A stretch of 24,619 nucleotides of DNA from Porphyromonadaceae bacterium UBA7176 (GTDB lineage: Bacteria; Bacteroidota; Bacteroidia; Bacteroidales; Muribaculaceae): assembly GCA_002491245.1 (NCBI GenBank), contig DKVO01000036.1, positions 1 through 24,619 on the forward strand, in the 5' to 3' direction. The position numbers and the translations under genes were made by a program. The notes under the pieces are model-generated. The model saw only the letters and a program-made list of their open reading frames with translations. It did not search any database and was not told the DNA's origin. Positions 15,026 through 22,905 of this stretch are shown here, piece after piece. How positions within the stretch are numbered: the stretch's first letter is position 1; each line of letters opens with the position of its first letter.

Positions 15026-16533
15026 TATATCAGTTTATTGTTTGATTTTAAAACAAATGCCTCCGTCACTTCCTGACTGTCGTCGAAGTGGTGCACTTCG
15101 TCGCCGATGATCTGCTCAGTCTCATGACCCTTGCCGGCGATAAGTATGATGTCGCCGGGTAGGGCGATCTCCACAGCCTTGCGGATAGCTGCACGGCGGT
15201 CGGCCATAACAGTGGTGCGGCTTAAAGCAGCAGCATCGAGTCCGGCAAGCATGTCGTCGAGGATAGCCTCGGGCTTCTCATTACGGGGATTATCGCTCGT
15301 AAGTATCACGATATCCGATCGGTCGGCGGCTGCACGTGCCATCAGTGGACGCTTGCCCTTGTCGCGGTTGCCGCCGCATCCGCATACAGTAATCACATTT
15401 GAGCCGTCGGGCGCCACCTCATTGATCGTATCGAGGACGTTGACCAGAGCGTCGGGCGTATGGGCATAGTCGACAATTGCAGTGACACCGTCGGACGAAC
15501 GGAATGGCTGGAAACGGCCCGTCACAGGTCGAAGGCGGCTCATGGCGAGCATGACCTCGTCGGCCGGCCAACCCAAAAGCATACAGGCTCCGTAGACGGC
15601 AGCGAGGTTCGAGGCATTGAAACGGCCTACAAACATGGTCTCTACCTGACGGCCGGCGATTTCGAGCAACATACCGTCGAGACGGTCCTCAACAACCTTC
15701 ACCGCAAAATCAGCTACATCGCGCACAGAGTAGAACGCACGGCGAGCGACCGTGTTCTGAAGCATCACAGCTCCGTTGCGGTCGTCGGCGTTGCTGAGCG
15801 CGAAAGCTGTCGCAGGTAAACCGTCGAAAAACGATTTCTTGGCTTTCAGATAAGCATCCACGGTCTTGTGGTAGTCCATATGGTCGCGCGTGAGGTTGGT
15901 GAAGATTCCCCCGGCAAAAGTAAGTCCGGCTATCCGGTGCTGGTCACAGGCGTGGCTGCTGACCTCCATCGATGCGAAAGTACATCCGGCATCAACCATC
16001 CGGCGCAAAAGGCGGTTGAGATGGACTGGGTCGGGAGTCGTATGCTCTGCCGGCACACTATCTCCGTCGACAATATTGGCAACCGTCGATATGAGGCCGG
16101 CTCTGAGGCCTCGCAACCGGGCCGTCTCATAAAGCAGGGTCGCAATCGTCGTCTTGCCGTTTGTGCCCGTCACCCCGACAAGGGTAAGCTCATCCGAAGG
16201 GTCTCCGAAGAAACGCGATGCCAGCCGGCCGAGGGCCTCGCGGCTGTCAGGTACTTTGATATAAGTTACATCGGATGCAATTTCGGCCGGCAACTCCTCG
16301 CATACCACAGTTGTGGCACCGGCCTCTATGGCCTTGTCAATAAAAGTGTGGCCGTCGACAGCCACACCACGCACGGCCACGAACACCGAGCCGGGCACTA
16401 CGGCTCGGCTGTCGGCGCTGATGCCATACACCGCGCGACAATCGGCGCCCTCTGGCACCTCATAAGTCGAAAGAGCGTCGAGCATGACGTCGAGCGTCGT
16501 GCTGCGTCCTGAATATATGTCATTGTCAATCAT
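15025..16533 (-). CDS. UDP-MurNAc-tripeptide synthetase MurE (meso-DAP type)
   Basis: A 502-residue cytoplasmic ligase that adds the third residue of the stem peptide. The N-terminal domain has ISADSRAVVPGSVFVAVRG (38-56), the ATP loop GTNGKTT is at 123-129, HTTPDP near 164, MEVSSHA (189-195) and the lysine-rich KAKKSF (230-235) where the carbamylated lysine normally sits. The substrate signature DNPR is at 414-417 and predicts meso-diaminopimelate rather than lysine. The C-terminus has IAGKGHETEQ. Its ATG lies inside the ftsI end (8-bp overlap), and its stop shares a base with the mraY start. Confidence 0.98.
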   Translation of the reverse strand: MIDNDIYSGRSTTLDVMLDALSTYEVPEGADCRAVYGISADSRAVVPGSVFVAVRGVAVDGHTFIDKAIEAGATTVVCEELPAEIASDVTYIKVPDSREALGRLASRFFGDPSDELTLVGVTGTNGKTTIATLLYETARLRGLRAGLISTVANIVDGDSVPAEHTTPDPVHLNRLLRRMVDAGCTFASMEVSSHACDQHRIAGLTFAGGIFTNLTRDHMDYHKTVDAYLKAKKSFFDGLPATAFALSNADDRNGAVMLQNTVARRAFYSVRDVADFAVKVVEDRLDGMLLEIAGRQVETMFVGRFNASNLAAVYGACMLLGWPADEVMLAMSRLRPVTGRFQPFRSSDGVTAIVDYAHTPDALVNVLDTINEVAPDGSNVITVCGCGGNRDKGKRPLMARAAADRSDIVILTSDNPRNEKPEAILDDMLAGLDAAALSRTTVMADRRAAIRKAVEIALPGDIILIAGKGHETEQIIGDEVHHFDDSQEVTEAFVLKSNNKLI

Positions 16534-18700
16534 GTCTGAGCGATAAATTTATCATGGAACCCGGTCCGGCTTCAGCACCGGCCTCGGGGCTTTGTGCATA
16601 TACATATCCTACACCATCGAACTTCACCGAATACCCCTTACTCTCAAGCAGGGCGAGGGCTTCGCGTATGCTCACTCCCTTCACGTCGGGCACACGGCCG
16701 ACAGAGTCGCATGGCTCCGGACGGCGTATGGCATGGGTCTTACCGAGCTGTAGCTCGTTGTGCAATACAGCATTGCGCCTCGTGTCGAAGCTGGCATAGA
16801 CCGTAGGCCCGGGAGTCGACGACGTCCGGGGAGCCTCCTCGAACACCGGGTTATCGGTAAGCATCGACCTGGCATAGAGCTTGAGAGCAAGGTTCTTGAG
16901 CACCGTACCCGAGCTCACGGCCGGGCCTCGGTAGGGCAATTTCGGGTCGTTGATCACCACAATACAGGTGTATTTCGGGTTTTCGTAAGGGAAGAAGCCA
17001 CAGAAAGTTACACGGTAGTGACCCTCCCGATAGCCTCCTTTCCACGGTTTCTTAGGGTCGATGCTATCGCCATTGGCGTCGACCTTCGGGCGTTCGAGAG
17101 CAATCTTACAAGTACCCGTCTTGCCGGCGATCTCCACTGCGTCGTTCTTGAGGATTTTCGCGGTACCACCCTCTCCCCAAACCACACCATGCATCATCTT
17201 GCGTAGTGTGGCCGCATTCTCAGGGCTCATCATCCGCTCCCTCACATAGCTCACCTCGATAGTGGAGTCGCGCCCGTCGGGAGTGCGCAGCCCCTTGACC
17301 AGACGCGGACGCACAAACCGGCCGTCGTTAGCCACAGCGTTGTAGAAAGCGCAGGTATAGAGCGGCGGTATGGCCGTGGTGTAGCCGAACACCATACGCG
17401 ACAGGTCTATCAGTTTGGGATTGGACGGGATACGCGGAGGTATCTCACCGGCGATACCGGTGTTGAAAGTATCAAAAAAGCCCATTTCGGCCAGATCGCG
17501 GCGAAACTGCGACGGGTCGTTGCTGTAGTAAGGCATCGACATCTTCACCATGCCTATATTCGACGAATACTCCACAAAACGGCTCACTGGCAGACTGGCC
17601 GGTGAATGCGTGTCGCGGATCGGGCGGTTATTGAGATAGGCGTAACTGTGACCGATGGGATAGACTTTATTGGGGTGCGCAAAACCTTTTTCGAGGGCGA
17701 CTGCCATCGACATCACCTTCATCACCGAACCCGGCTCATAGGGATGCACACAGCGGTTGAGAGCTTCGATATACCTCGGTGTGCGCGACTTAGGGTCGAG
17801 CTCGAGATTGGAGATTGCCTTGATATCGCCGGTCTTGACCTCCATGAGCATCGCAGCACCCCACTCTGCTTTCGCATTGTGGAGCATCTGGTTTAGCTCG
17901 CTCTCGAGTATGTCCTGCATGGTAATGTCGATGGTGGTGTACACGTCGAAACCTTTTACGGCGGCTGTATCCTCGATATACTTCATGCCCCGGGTCGAAA
18001 GGCCGCGCACCTGCACGCCGGTACGGCCGTAAAGCAAGGTGTCGAGTGCATACTCGAGTCCTGAGCGGCCATGCACCTCGCTGCACTCCTTGGTCATGCC
18101 CACACGACCGATGCTGCGGCGAGCCATCGAACCGAACGGATACGAGCGTTTGAGCCTGCGGTCGCTCTTCAAACCGGTGTGGCGCGATTTCTTGAAGTCG
18201 CGGAAGAAGGGGAAAGTGGTGCGTATCTGGTCGTAGACACGCCGTGGGACATCCCTGGCGAGCACGAAATTGCGCGAACGCGAACTCTTGGGCTTGTCAA
18301 GCTGGGCCTTGATGCGTTTTTTCCATGCCTCGGAGTCGTGGGGTGGAAAATATTTGGCCAAAGAGTCGCACAGCTCAGGGACAGCGGCGTTGAACTCTAT
18401 GATTTTGAACGACTCGGCACGGAGATCCATCATCACTGTGTGGTAGTAGATGTTTGTTGCCAGGATACTGCCGTCGGAAGCCAGGATTTCGCCGCGCGTG
18501 GGGTAGATAGGCTTCACCGACGCAAGGGTGGAATCGCCCATATGGTTCCATGCATCGGCATGGACAACAGTGGTCTTGAACAGATTGACGGCAATAGCCA
18601 CAGCCACAGCCACGCAGACGGTAAATATCAGCGTGAAGCGGCCGACAGTATACTGCTGCTTGGTTCCGGCGTTCTTTCTTGGAGTATTGTTGACTGGCAT
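16526..18700 (-). CDS. Septal transpeptidase FtsI (class B PBP) with C-terminal PASTA domain
   Basis: A 724-residue bitopic penicillin-binding protein that cross-links septal peptidoglycan. There is one N-terminal membrane segment at about 22-41, then the PBP dimerisation region with YPTRGEILASDGSILA (66-81). Transpeptidase motifs are SVMK (S325, K328), SSN (379-381) and KTGT (527-530). A PASTA-like domain (about 665-722) begins RVPDVKGVSIREAL and follows a Pro/Thr-poor spacer. It is longer than proteobacterial FtsI (about 590) because of the PASTA region and inserts. The PASTA-bearing form is usual in Bacteroidetes. It lies 16 bp after the ftsL-like gene and overlaps murE. Confidence 0.97.
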   Translation of the reverse strand: MPVNNTPRKNAGTKQQYTVGRFTLIFTVCVAVAVAIAVNLFKTTVVHADAWNHMGDSTLASVKPIYPTRGEILASDGSILATNIYYHTVMMDLRAESFKIIEFNAAVPELCDSLAKYFPPHDSEAWKKRIKAQLDKPKSSRSRNFVLARDVPRRVYDQIRTTFPFFRDFKKSRHTGLKSDRRLKRSYPFGSMARRSIGRVGMTKECSEVHGRSGLEYALDTLLYGRTGVQVRGLSTRGMKYIEDTAAVKGFDVYTTIDITMQDILESELNQMLHNAKAEWGAAMLMEVKTGDIKAISNLELDPKSRTPRYIEALNRCVHPYEPGSVMKVMSMAVALEKGFAHPNKVYPIGHSYAYLNNRPIRDTHSPASLPVSRFVEYSSNIGMVKMSMPYYSNDPSQFRRDLAEMGFFDTFNTGIAGEIPPRIPSNPKLIDLSRMVFGYTTAIPPLYTCAFYNAVANDGRFVRPRLVKGLRTPDGRDSTIEVSYVRERMMSPENAATLRKMMHGVVWGEGGTAKILKNDAVEIAGKTGTCKIALERPKVDANGDSIDPKKPWKGGYREGHYRVTFCGFFPYENPKYTCIVVINDPKLPYRGPAVSSGTVLKNLALKLYARSMLTDNPVFEEAPRTSSTPGPTVYASFDTRRNAVLHNELQLGKTHAIRRPEPCDSVGRVPDVKGVSIREALALLESKGYSVKFDGVGYVYAQSPEAGAEAGPGSMINLSLRHD

Positions 18701-18716
18701 TGGTGGAGAGAGTTTT

Positions 18717-19061
18717 TTATCGTTTGATTACCTTGGGGTGCTCGTCGGGCACGGTCAGTTCAAGATGGAGGGAGTCGACAAGATGCATCATCGCCATCTC
18801 GCGCGTCATGGTTTTGTAGCGCGAACGCTGGAGCTGCTTTTCCGACCTCATCACCTCGATCTGCACTTTGAGTTTGCTTATCGTGTTGTCGCTGGTGAGG
18901 CAATCGAAGCGCATGGCAATCATCAGCACGCAGGCCAGCAATATGAAGCAGGTCTGGAAGAGATGCCGGCGGAAGAAATGGCTCGACACGCCATCACCCT
19001 GGATGACAACGCGGATGTAGTACCATATCTTCCCGATTACCGTGACAAAAATATTGCTCAT
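18717..19061 (-). CDS. FtsL-like divisome protein
   Basis: A 114-residue bitopic protein: cytoplasmic N-terminus (about 1-33), one hydrophobic segment (about 34-51, HLFQTCFILLACVLMIAM), then a short helical, heptad-like region (about 58-95) on the outer face. This topology, its size and its place between rsmH (19 bp) and ftsI (16 bp) match the FtsL position in dcw clusters. Sequence similarity cannot confirm it by eye, as FtsL is very divergent. It should pair with a FtsB/DivIC-like protein encoded elsewhere and bridge FtsQ to FtsW and FtsI. Confidence 0.8.
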   Translation of the reverse strand: MSNIFVTVIGKIWYYIRVVIQGDGVSSHFFRRHLFQTCFILLACVLMIAMRFDCLTSDNTISKLKVQIEVMRSEKQLQRSRYKTMTREMAMMHLVDSLHLELTVPDEHPKVIKR

Positions 19062-19080
19062 ACCTGTGGCGACGTGGATA

Positions 19081-19992
19081 TTAAGATTTGACTGCTATGC
19101 GCAGTTTGGCGCTGCGCGAACGTGGATTGCGCTCAACCTCTGCCTCCGACGGCACAACAGGCTTGTTGCCGAGTGGCTTCATGGGCGATGACGAGCGGCC
19201 GAAAAGGTCTTTTTCCTCATGCCCGTCGGTGCGACCGGTACGCATGAAGTTCTTCACCATACGGTCTTCGAGACTGTGATAAGTGATCACGGCAAGGTGT
19301 CCACCCGGACGAAGAACCTCCGTCGTGGCATCAAGGAAGCTCTCGAGGGCCTCCATCTCGCCATTGACCGCGATGCGCAGCGCCTGAAAAATCTGGGCAA
19401 GCTCTTTCTTCTCCTTCGCCCTGTTGACGAGCGGCGACACCACTTCGGTAAATCGCGAAGTGGTAGTGATCGGCGCTACCGACCGGGCCTTGACGATGGC
19501 ATCGGCTATTGCCTTGGCTCTGGGGAGCTCGCCGTAGATTTTGAAGAGGCGCGTGAGCTCGGCAGCATCGGCCTCGGCGATGATATCGGCGGCACTGCGA
19601 CCGGCATCGTTGTTCATGCGCATGTCGAGCGGCCCGTCAGCCCGGAATGAAAATCCACGCGAGGCATCATCGAAATGGTGGCTCGACACACCCAGATCGG
19701 CGAGTATTCCATCGACCCGTCCAAGCACGCCATAGTAGTCCAGATAGTTGGCCATGAAGCGGAAATTACCCCTTACCGGTGTGAAACGGGGATCGGAGAA
19801 AGCCCGAGATATGGCATCGGAGTCCTGGTCGAAAGAATAGAGATGCCCCTTGTCGCCCAAGCGCTCCACGATGGCACGGCTGTGACCGCCGCCGCCGAGC
19901 GTGGCGTCGACATATATGCCGTCGGGACGTATGTCGAGGGCTTCAAGACTCTCGGGCAAAAGGGCCGGTATGTGATAAACTTCTTGATCCAT
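19081..19992 (-). CDS. 16S rRNA m4C1402 methyltransferase RsmH (MraW)
   Basis: A 303-residue SAM-dependent methyltransferase that N4-methylates C1402 in the ribosomal decoding centre. The SAM loop DATLGGGGHSRAI starts at 29, DQDSDAI near 75, DLGVSSHHFDDASRGFSFR near 118, GPLDMRMN near 139 and VITYHSLEDRMVKN near 235. Length is normal. It is the first gene of the minus-strand dcw operon. mraZ, which often precedes it, is not there. Its ATG lies in the 3' arm of a predicted hairpin (19991-20025). Confidence 0.97.
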   Translation of the reverse strand: MDQEVYHIPALLPESLEALDIRPDGIYVDATLGGGGHSRAIVERLGDKGHLYSFDQDSDAISRAFSDPRFTPVRGNFRFMANYLDYYGVLGRVDGILADLGVSSHHFDDASRGFSFRADGPLDMRMNNDAGRSAADIIAEADAAELTRLFKIYGELPRAKAIADAIVKARSVAPITTTSRFTEVVSPLVNRAKEKKELAQIFQALRIAVNGEMEALESFLDATTEVLRPGGHLAVITYHSLEDRMVKNFMRTGRTDGHEEKDLFGRSSSPMKPLGNKPVVPSEAEVERNPRSRSAKLRIAVKS

Positions 19993-20025
19993 AATCTATT
20001 AGCGGCCGCAACAACGATAGATTAT
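19991..20025 (-). promoter_or_regulatory. Leader hairpin including the rsmH start codon
   Basis: On the minus strand, ATAATCTAT (20025-20017) pairs perfectly over 9 bp with ATAGATTAT (19999-19991). The 17-base loop contains the palindrome GCGGCCGC. The first two bases of the rsmH ATG (19992-19990) are in the 3' arm, so folding would hinder initiation. The structure is seen directly. A regulatory role is inference. Confidence 0.45.
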
Positions 20026-20076
20026 CGTCCCTGCGGCTTTGGAAGTGTAAAGTTACTACTTTTTTGCCCCGATTTA

Positions 20077-20107
20077 CAAATTTAAACTCAAAAAGTTATC
20101 AACAATA
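20077..20107 (-). promoter_or_regulatory. Promoter of the dcw operon (rsmH)
   Basis: On the minus strand, TAAATTTG (20084-20077) matches TAnnTTTG exactly. TATTG (20107-20103) sits 18 bases upstream as a slightly close -33 element. The start would be near 20070, giving a leader of about 78 nt that contains the start-codon hairpin. Confidence 0.55.
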
Positions 20108-20165
20108 TTTAAGGTTTATGACACTGGCTCCGAACCGGGCCTGGCATGAATTTGCAAATGTAAAT

Positions 20166-20196
20166 TTTGCCGCTTGGAGGCTTTTTTGTATTTTTG
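20166..20196 (+). promoter_or_regulatory. Promoter of rsmA-mgtE
   Basis: TTTG at 20166-20169, a 19-base spacer, then TATTTTTG at 20189-20196: an exact match to the Bacteroidetes consensus. The start would fall near 20203, about 20 bases before the ATG at 20224. This also argues against the longer reading frame starting at 20167, whose ATG would lie inside the promoter. Confidence 0.65.
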
Positions 20197-20223
20197 CCTT
20201 TTGTAAACCAATCAACGTTAAAA

Positions 20224-21018
20224 ATGACCGGAGTACGACCCAAAAAAGCCCTCGGGCAACATTTCCTTACCGATATGGGTATTGCCTCACGCATCGCCGA
20301 CACCCTCGACGACTACCGTGGCTTGCCCGTGCTGGAGATAGGCCCCGGCACTGGAGTCCTGACCCGGTTCCTGTTGCAGAAACACAAGCCTTCCGACCTC
20401 ACCCTTGCCGAAATCGACACCGAGTCGGTGGCCTGGCTCAAATCGCATCTGCCTCAACCGCAGCCGCGCATCATCGAGGGCGACTTCCTGCAGATGACAG
20501 ATACCGAAGCCATACCCGGCGACGAAAAATTTTGCGTCATAGGCAATTACCCCTACAACATATCTTCGCAAATCTTTTTCAAGGTTCTCGACTGGCGCGA
20601 CCGAGTGACATGCTGCTCGGGCATGTTGCAGCGTGAGGTGGCCCAACGCCTCGCAGCCCCTCCCGGCACAAAGGACCGAGGCATACTGAGCGTACTGCTA
20701 CAAGCTTGGTACGATGTCGAATACCTCTTCACAGTATCGGAGCATGTATTCAATCCGCCTCCAAAGGTAAAGTCGGGAGTGATACGCATGGTCCGCAACG
20801 GGGTCAGCGATCTCGGCGTTGACGAACGTGCTTTCCGCACCGTTGTCAAGACCGCTTTCGGTATGCGCCGCAAGACACTCCGCAACTCCATCAAATCACT
20901 GTTGCCACCCGGATGTACCATCGACTGGCCCGAGTTACTGGCACTCCGCCCCGAGCAGCTGACCGTAGACCAATTTATCGATCTGACCAAACGCATAGAG
21001 GAGCTCCGCAAGCAATGA
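20224..21018 (+). CDS. 16S rRNA dimethyladenosine transferase RsmA (KsgA)
   Basis: A 264-residue SAM-dependent enzyme that dimethylates A1518 and A1519 near the 3' end of 16S rRNA in late 30S maturation. Seen: the N-terminal signature RPKKALGQHFL (5-15), SAM motif EIGPGTGVLT (38-47), LAEIDTESV (61-69) and the catalytic GNYPYNISS (107-115, where many families have NLPY). VFNPPPKVKSGVI lies in the second half, and the C-terminal helical domain begins near 190. The start at 20224 fits the family N-terminus. Upstream in-frame residues overlap the promoter. It is transcribed divergently from rsmH, and its TGA overlaps the mgtE ATG. Confidence 0.97.
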   Translation: MTGVRPKKALGQHFLTDMGIASRIADTLDDYRGLPVLEIGPGTGVLTRFLLQKHKPSDLTLAEIDTESVAWLKSHLPQPQPRIIEGDFLQMTDTEAIPGDEKFCVIGNYPYNISSQIFFKVLDWRDRVTCCSGMLQREVAQRLAAPPGTKDRGILSVLLQAWYDVEYLFTVSEHVFNPPPKVKSGVIRMVRNGVSDLGVDERAFRTVVKTAFGMRRKTLRNSIKSLLPPGCTIDWPELLALRPEQLTVDQFIDLTKRIEELRKQ

Positions 21019-22385
21019 AAGAATTTACCCAGGAAGACATAGACCGCATAGCCGCCACCATCGCCGCCAACGACAGCGCCTCGGCCCTCGGTGAGCTCAC
21101 GAACCTGCACCCGGCCGACATCGCCGAGCTCTTCCAGCAGCTCGACAGCAACGAGTCAGAATACCTCTTCAAACTCCTCGACGAAGATACCGCCGCCGAC
21201 GTGCTCATGGAGCTTGACGAAGACGAGCGACTGAAACTCATCGAGGACATGCCGGCGGAAGAAATCGCCAAGCAGATCGACCACCTCGACACCGACGACG
21301 CCGTCGACCTCATACAGCAGCTCGACGCCGAGGAACGCGACGAAATCATATCGCACATCGACGATGTGGAGCAGGCCGGCGACATCATCGACCTCCTCAA
21401 GTACGACGAAGACACTGCCGGTGGCCTCATGGGCACCGAGATGATTGTAGTCAACGAAAACTGGTCGATGCCCGAATGCATCAAGCAGATGCGACTACAG
21501 GCCGAGGATATGGACGAGATTTACTATGTCTACGTTGTCGACAACGACTACCGCCTGCGTGGTATCCTGCCTCTAAAGATGATGCTCACCCATCCGTCGG
21601 TATCGAAAATCAAGCATGTGATGGAAGCCGACCCGGTAAGCGTCAAAGCCGACACGCCCATCGACGATGTTGCCCTCGACTTCGAGAAATACGACCTTGT
21701 GGCCATGCCCGTAGTCGACTCCATAGGCCGTCTATTGGGTCGCATAACCGTCGACGACGTGATGGACCAGGTGCGCGAATCGAGCGAACGCGACTATCAG
21801 TTGGCATCAGGTCTGTCGGGCGACGTCGATGCCGACGACTCCGTGATAGCCCAGACCAAAGTCCGTATTCCCTGGCTGCTTGTGGGTATAGCGTCGGGCA
21901 TTTTAGCATCGGTCATCCTCGGCGCTTTCGAGGTACAGCTGCAAGCCGTGACCGCCCTCGCTCTCTTTATCCCCATTATCGGCGGCACAGGCGGTAATGT
22001 TGGCGTGCAAGCCTCGGCAATCGTGGTGCAGGGTCTGGCCAACGGCAGCCTTGAGGTCAAAGATTTTGCCGGACAACTCGGAAAGGAAACCCTCATAGGC
22101 TTGCTCAACGCCACCATCATCACCGCAGTCGTACTGGCTTACAACCTCATAATGATGCCCGGCGAGCTGGCTGTAACCCTATCTGTGGCTGTATCACTGT
22201 TTGTTGTAGTGATGTTTGCCTCGATTTTGGGTACCGTCATACCCCTCACCCTCGAGAAACTGCATGTCAACCCGGCACTTGCGACCGGCCCGTTCATCCA
22301 GATCATGAACGACCTCTTCGGCATCATAATCTATGTCCAGGTCGCCACCTTCTTCCTCCGGCGCATGACCGACATAGCTATCTGA
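21015..22385 (+). CDS. Magnesium transporter MgtE
   Basis: A 456-residue Mg2+ channel/transporter. The acidic N domain (about 1-130) holds helical MgtE repeats such as ADIAELFQQL and ADVLMELDEDE. Two CBS domains follow (about 135-255), with TAGGLMGTEMI and AMPVVDSIGRLLG. A linker helix and five membrane segments make up about 285-450. The pore signature PIIGGTGGNVGVQA (320-333) and the ion-site aspartate D433 in MNDLFG are present. The N and CBS domains normally sense cytoplasmic Mg2+ and close the pore. The start at 21015 overlaps the rsmA stop (ATGA), and residues upstream in the same frame lie inside rsmA. Length is standard. Confidence 0.97.
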   Translation: MKEFTQEDIDRIAATIAANDSASALGELTNLHPADIAELFQQLDSNESEYLFKLLDEDTAADVLMELDEDERLKLIEDMPAEEIAKQIDHLDTDDAVDLIQQLDAEERDEIISHIDDVEQAGDIIDLLKYDEDTAGGLMGTEMIVVNENWSMPECIKQMRLQAEDMDEIYYVYVVDNDYRLRGILPLKMMLTHPSVSKIKHVMEADPVSVKADTPIDDVALDFEKYDLVAMPVVDSIGRLLGRITVDDVMDQVRESSERDYQLASGLSGDVDADDSVIAQTKVRIPWLLVGIASGILASVILGAFEVQLQAVTALALFIPIIGGTGGNVGVQASAIVVQGLANGSLEVKDFAGQLGKETLIGLLNATIITAVVLAYNLIMMPGELAVTLSVAVSLFVVVMFASILGTVIPLTLEKLHVNPALATGPFIQIMNDLFGIIIYVQVATFFLRRMTDIAI

Positions 22386-22396
22386 CCACAAAAGAC

Positions 22397-22546
22397 TTAA
22401 ACTGCCATACACAGCAGATATACCGCTGCGGCGGCCGGGATTGGCCCTCCCAGACAGACGGTTGTGAGGATGACAGCAAAAACCGCCAGGACAACAGCGG
22501 CCACATAGACTATGTGTACGGGTTTTTCACCCCTTATCCATTTCAT
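22397..22546 (-). CDS. Hypothetical small membrane protein
   Basis: A 49-residue reading frame, convergent with mgtE and ending 11 bases from its stop. A charged start (MKWIRGEKPVH) is followed by two hydrophobic stretches (about 12-27 and 31-47) broken by GG-P, as in a small hairpin membrane protein. An upstream in-frame ATG at 22585 would add 13 residues unlike a signal or membrane start, so 22546 is preferred. The frame contains the dyad CACATAG-A-CTATGTG (22502-22516). I do not recognise a family. It lies directly downstream, on the same strand, of the structured region 22603-22869, which could be its leader. Confidence 0.5.
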   Translation of the reverse strand: MKWIRGEKPVHIVYVAAVVLAVFAVILTTVCLGGPIPAAAAVYLLCMAV

Positions 22547-22602
22547 TATCAAATTATTTGTTGCCCCGGCCCTCCACTGTGGCAAAATAAGCTATTGGAC
22601 AT

Positions 22603-22690
22603 AAAAAAGGTGTGAGGACCATATTTCGCCATACCCAGCCACCAGGCTCTCGCTAAGCCCATTTTCCGGATATGACGATAGCCCCACACC
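22603..22690 (-). terminator. 82-nt hairpin with U6 tract
   Basis: On the minus strand, GGTGTG-GGG closes with TCC-CACACC (one G-U) directly before TTTTTT. Inside, TCGTCATATCC pairs with GGGTATGGCGA over 11 bp (with G-U pairs), and GGCT pairs with AGCC around the loop TAGCGAG. It could be an intrinsic terminator or the terminal domain of a small RNA, and it lies 56 bases before the preferred small-ORF start. Confidence 0.55.
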
Positions 22691-22823
22691 GTTTTGCTAT
22701 ATAGGCCGTCCTTACGGACAGGGTATAAGCAAGCGATGCAGGCGCTACCGGCAACAAGCTTCGGAAAATAACAAATTTGCGAGATTTGATGGCTGAAGCT
22801 GAAGACAATAACACCTTGTCGAT

Positions 22824-22869
22824 AAAAAAAGACTGGCTACGGTTCCATCTCTATGGACAACCGCAAACC
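22824..22869 (-). terminator. Promoter-proximal hairpin with U7 tract
   Basis: On the minus strand, GGTT(T)GCGGTT pairs with AACCGTAGCC, then after a two-base bulge CCAT pairs with ATGG around AGAG. That is about 14 bp starting at the predicted transcription start. AGTC and seven T residues follow. This could terminate a transcript of about 46 nt, or be the first element of a longer structured RNA. Confidence 0.5.
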
Positions 22870-22874
22870 GGCAG

Positions 22875-22905
22875 CAAAGTTACAAAAATTCCTTAGAAAA
22901 CAATA
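22875..22905 (-). promoter_or_regulatory. Promoter of the structured RNA
   Basis: TAACTTTG (22882-22875 on the minus strand) is an exact TAnnTTTG, with TATTG 18 bases upstream (22905-22901). The same -7 octamer TAACTTTG drives the tRNA gene at 23697-23704, which supports a stable-RNA-type promoter here. Confidence 0.55.

Larger units (their letters stand above)
22603..22869 (-). ncRNA. Candidate structured RNA: free ncRNA or 5' leader/attenuator
   Basis: No open frame covers this minus-strand stretch, but it is full of stem-loops. From 5' to 3' these are: a hairpin beginning at the expected transcription start, followed by U7 (22824-22869); a short stem GTCC-GTAA-GGAC with a GNRA loop near 22706-22717; and an 82-nt rod-like hairpin followed by U6 (22603-22690). 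A promoter lies just upstream (22875-22905). It does not show RNase P, tmRNA or SRP RNA core motifs. A 6S-like rod is possible for the 3' part. Alternatively it is an attenuated leader for the small membrane ORF. The structures were found by eye, so identity is unknown. Confidence 0.5.

Noticed and set aside
20167..20223. Upstream extension of rsmA by 19 residues
   Set aside because: These bases contain the consensus promoter, and the added residues do not match the RsmA N-terminus.
19993..20223. A possible mraZ gene between rsmH and rsmA
   Set aside because: The gap is only about 230 bp, contains two promoters and a hairpin, and has no frame with MraZ features (MraZ needs about 450 bp).
20913..21014. 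Upstream extension of mgtE by 34 residues
   Set aside because: It lies inside rsmA in another frame. The ATG at 21015 forms the usual ATGA overlap and gives standard MgtE length.
22603..22869. Known housekeeping RNA (RNase P, tmRNA, SRP RNA)
   Set aside because: I could not find the RNase P core, the tRNA-like ends and tag of tmRNA, or the SRP GGAA-loop domain. A 6S-like identity stays possible but unproven.
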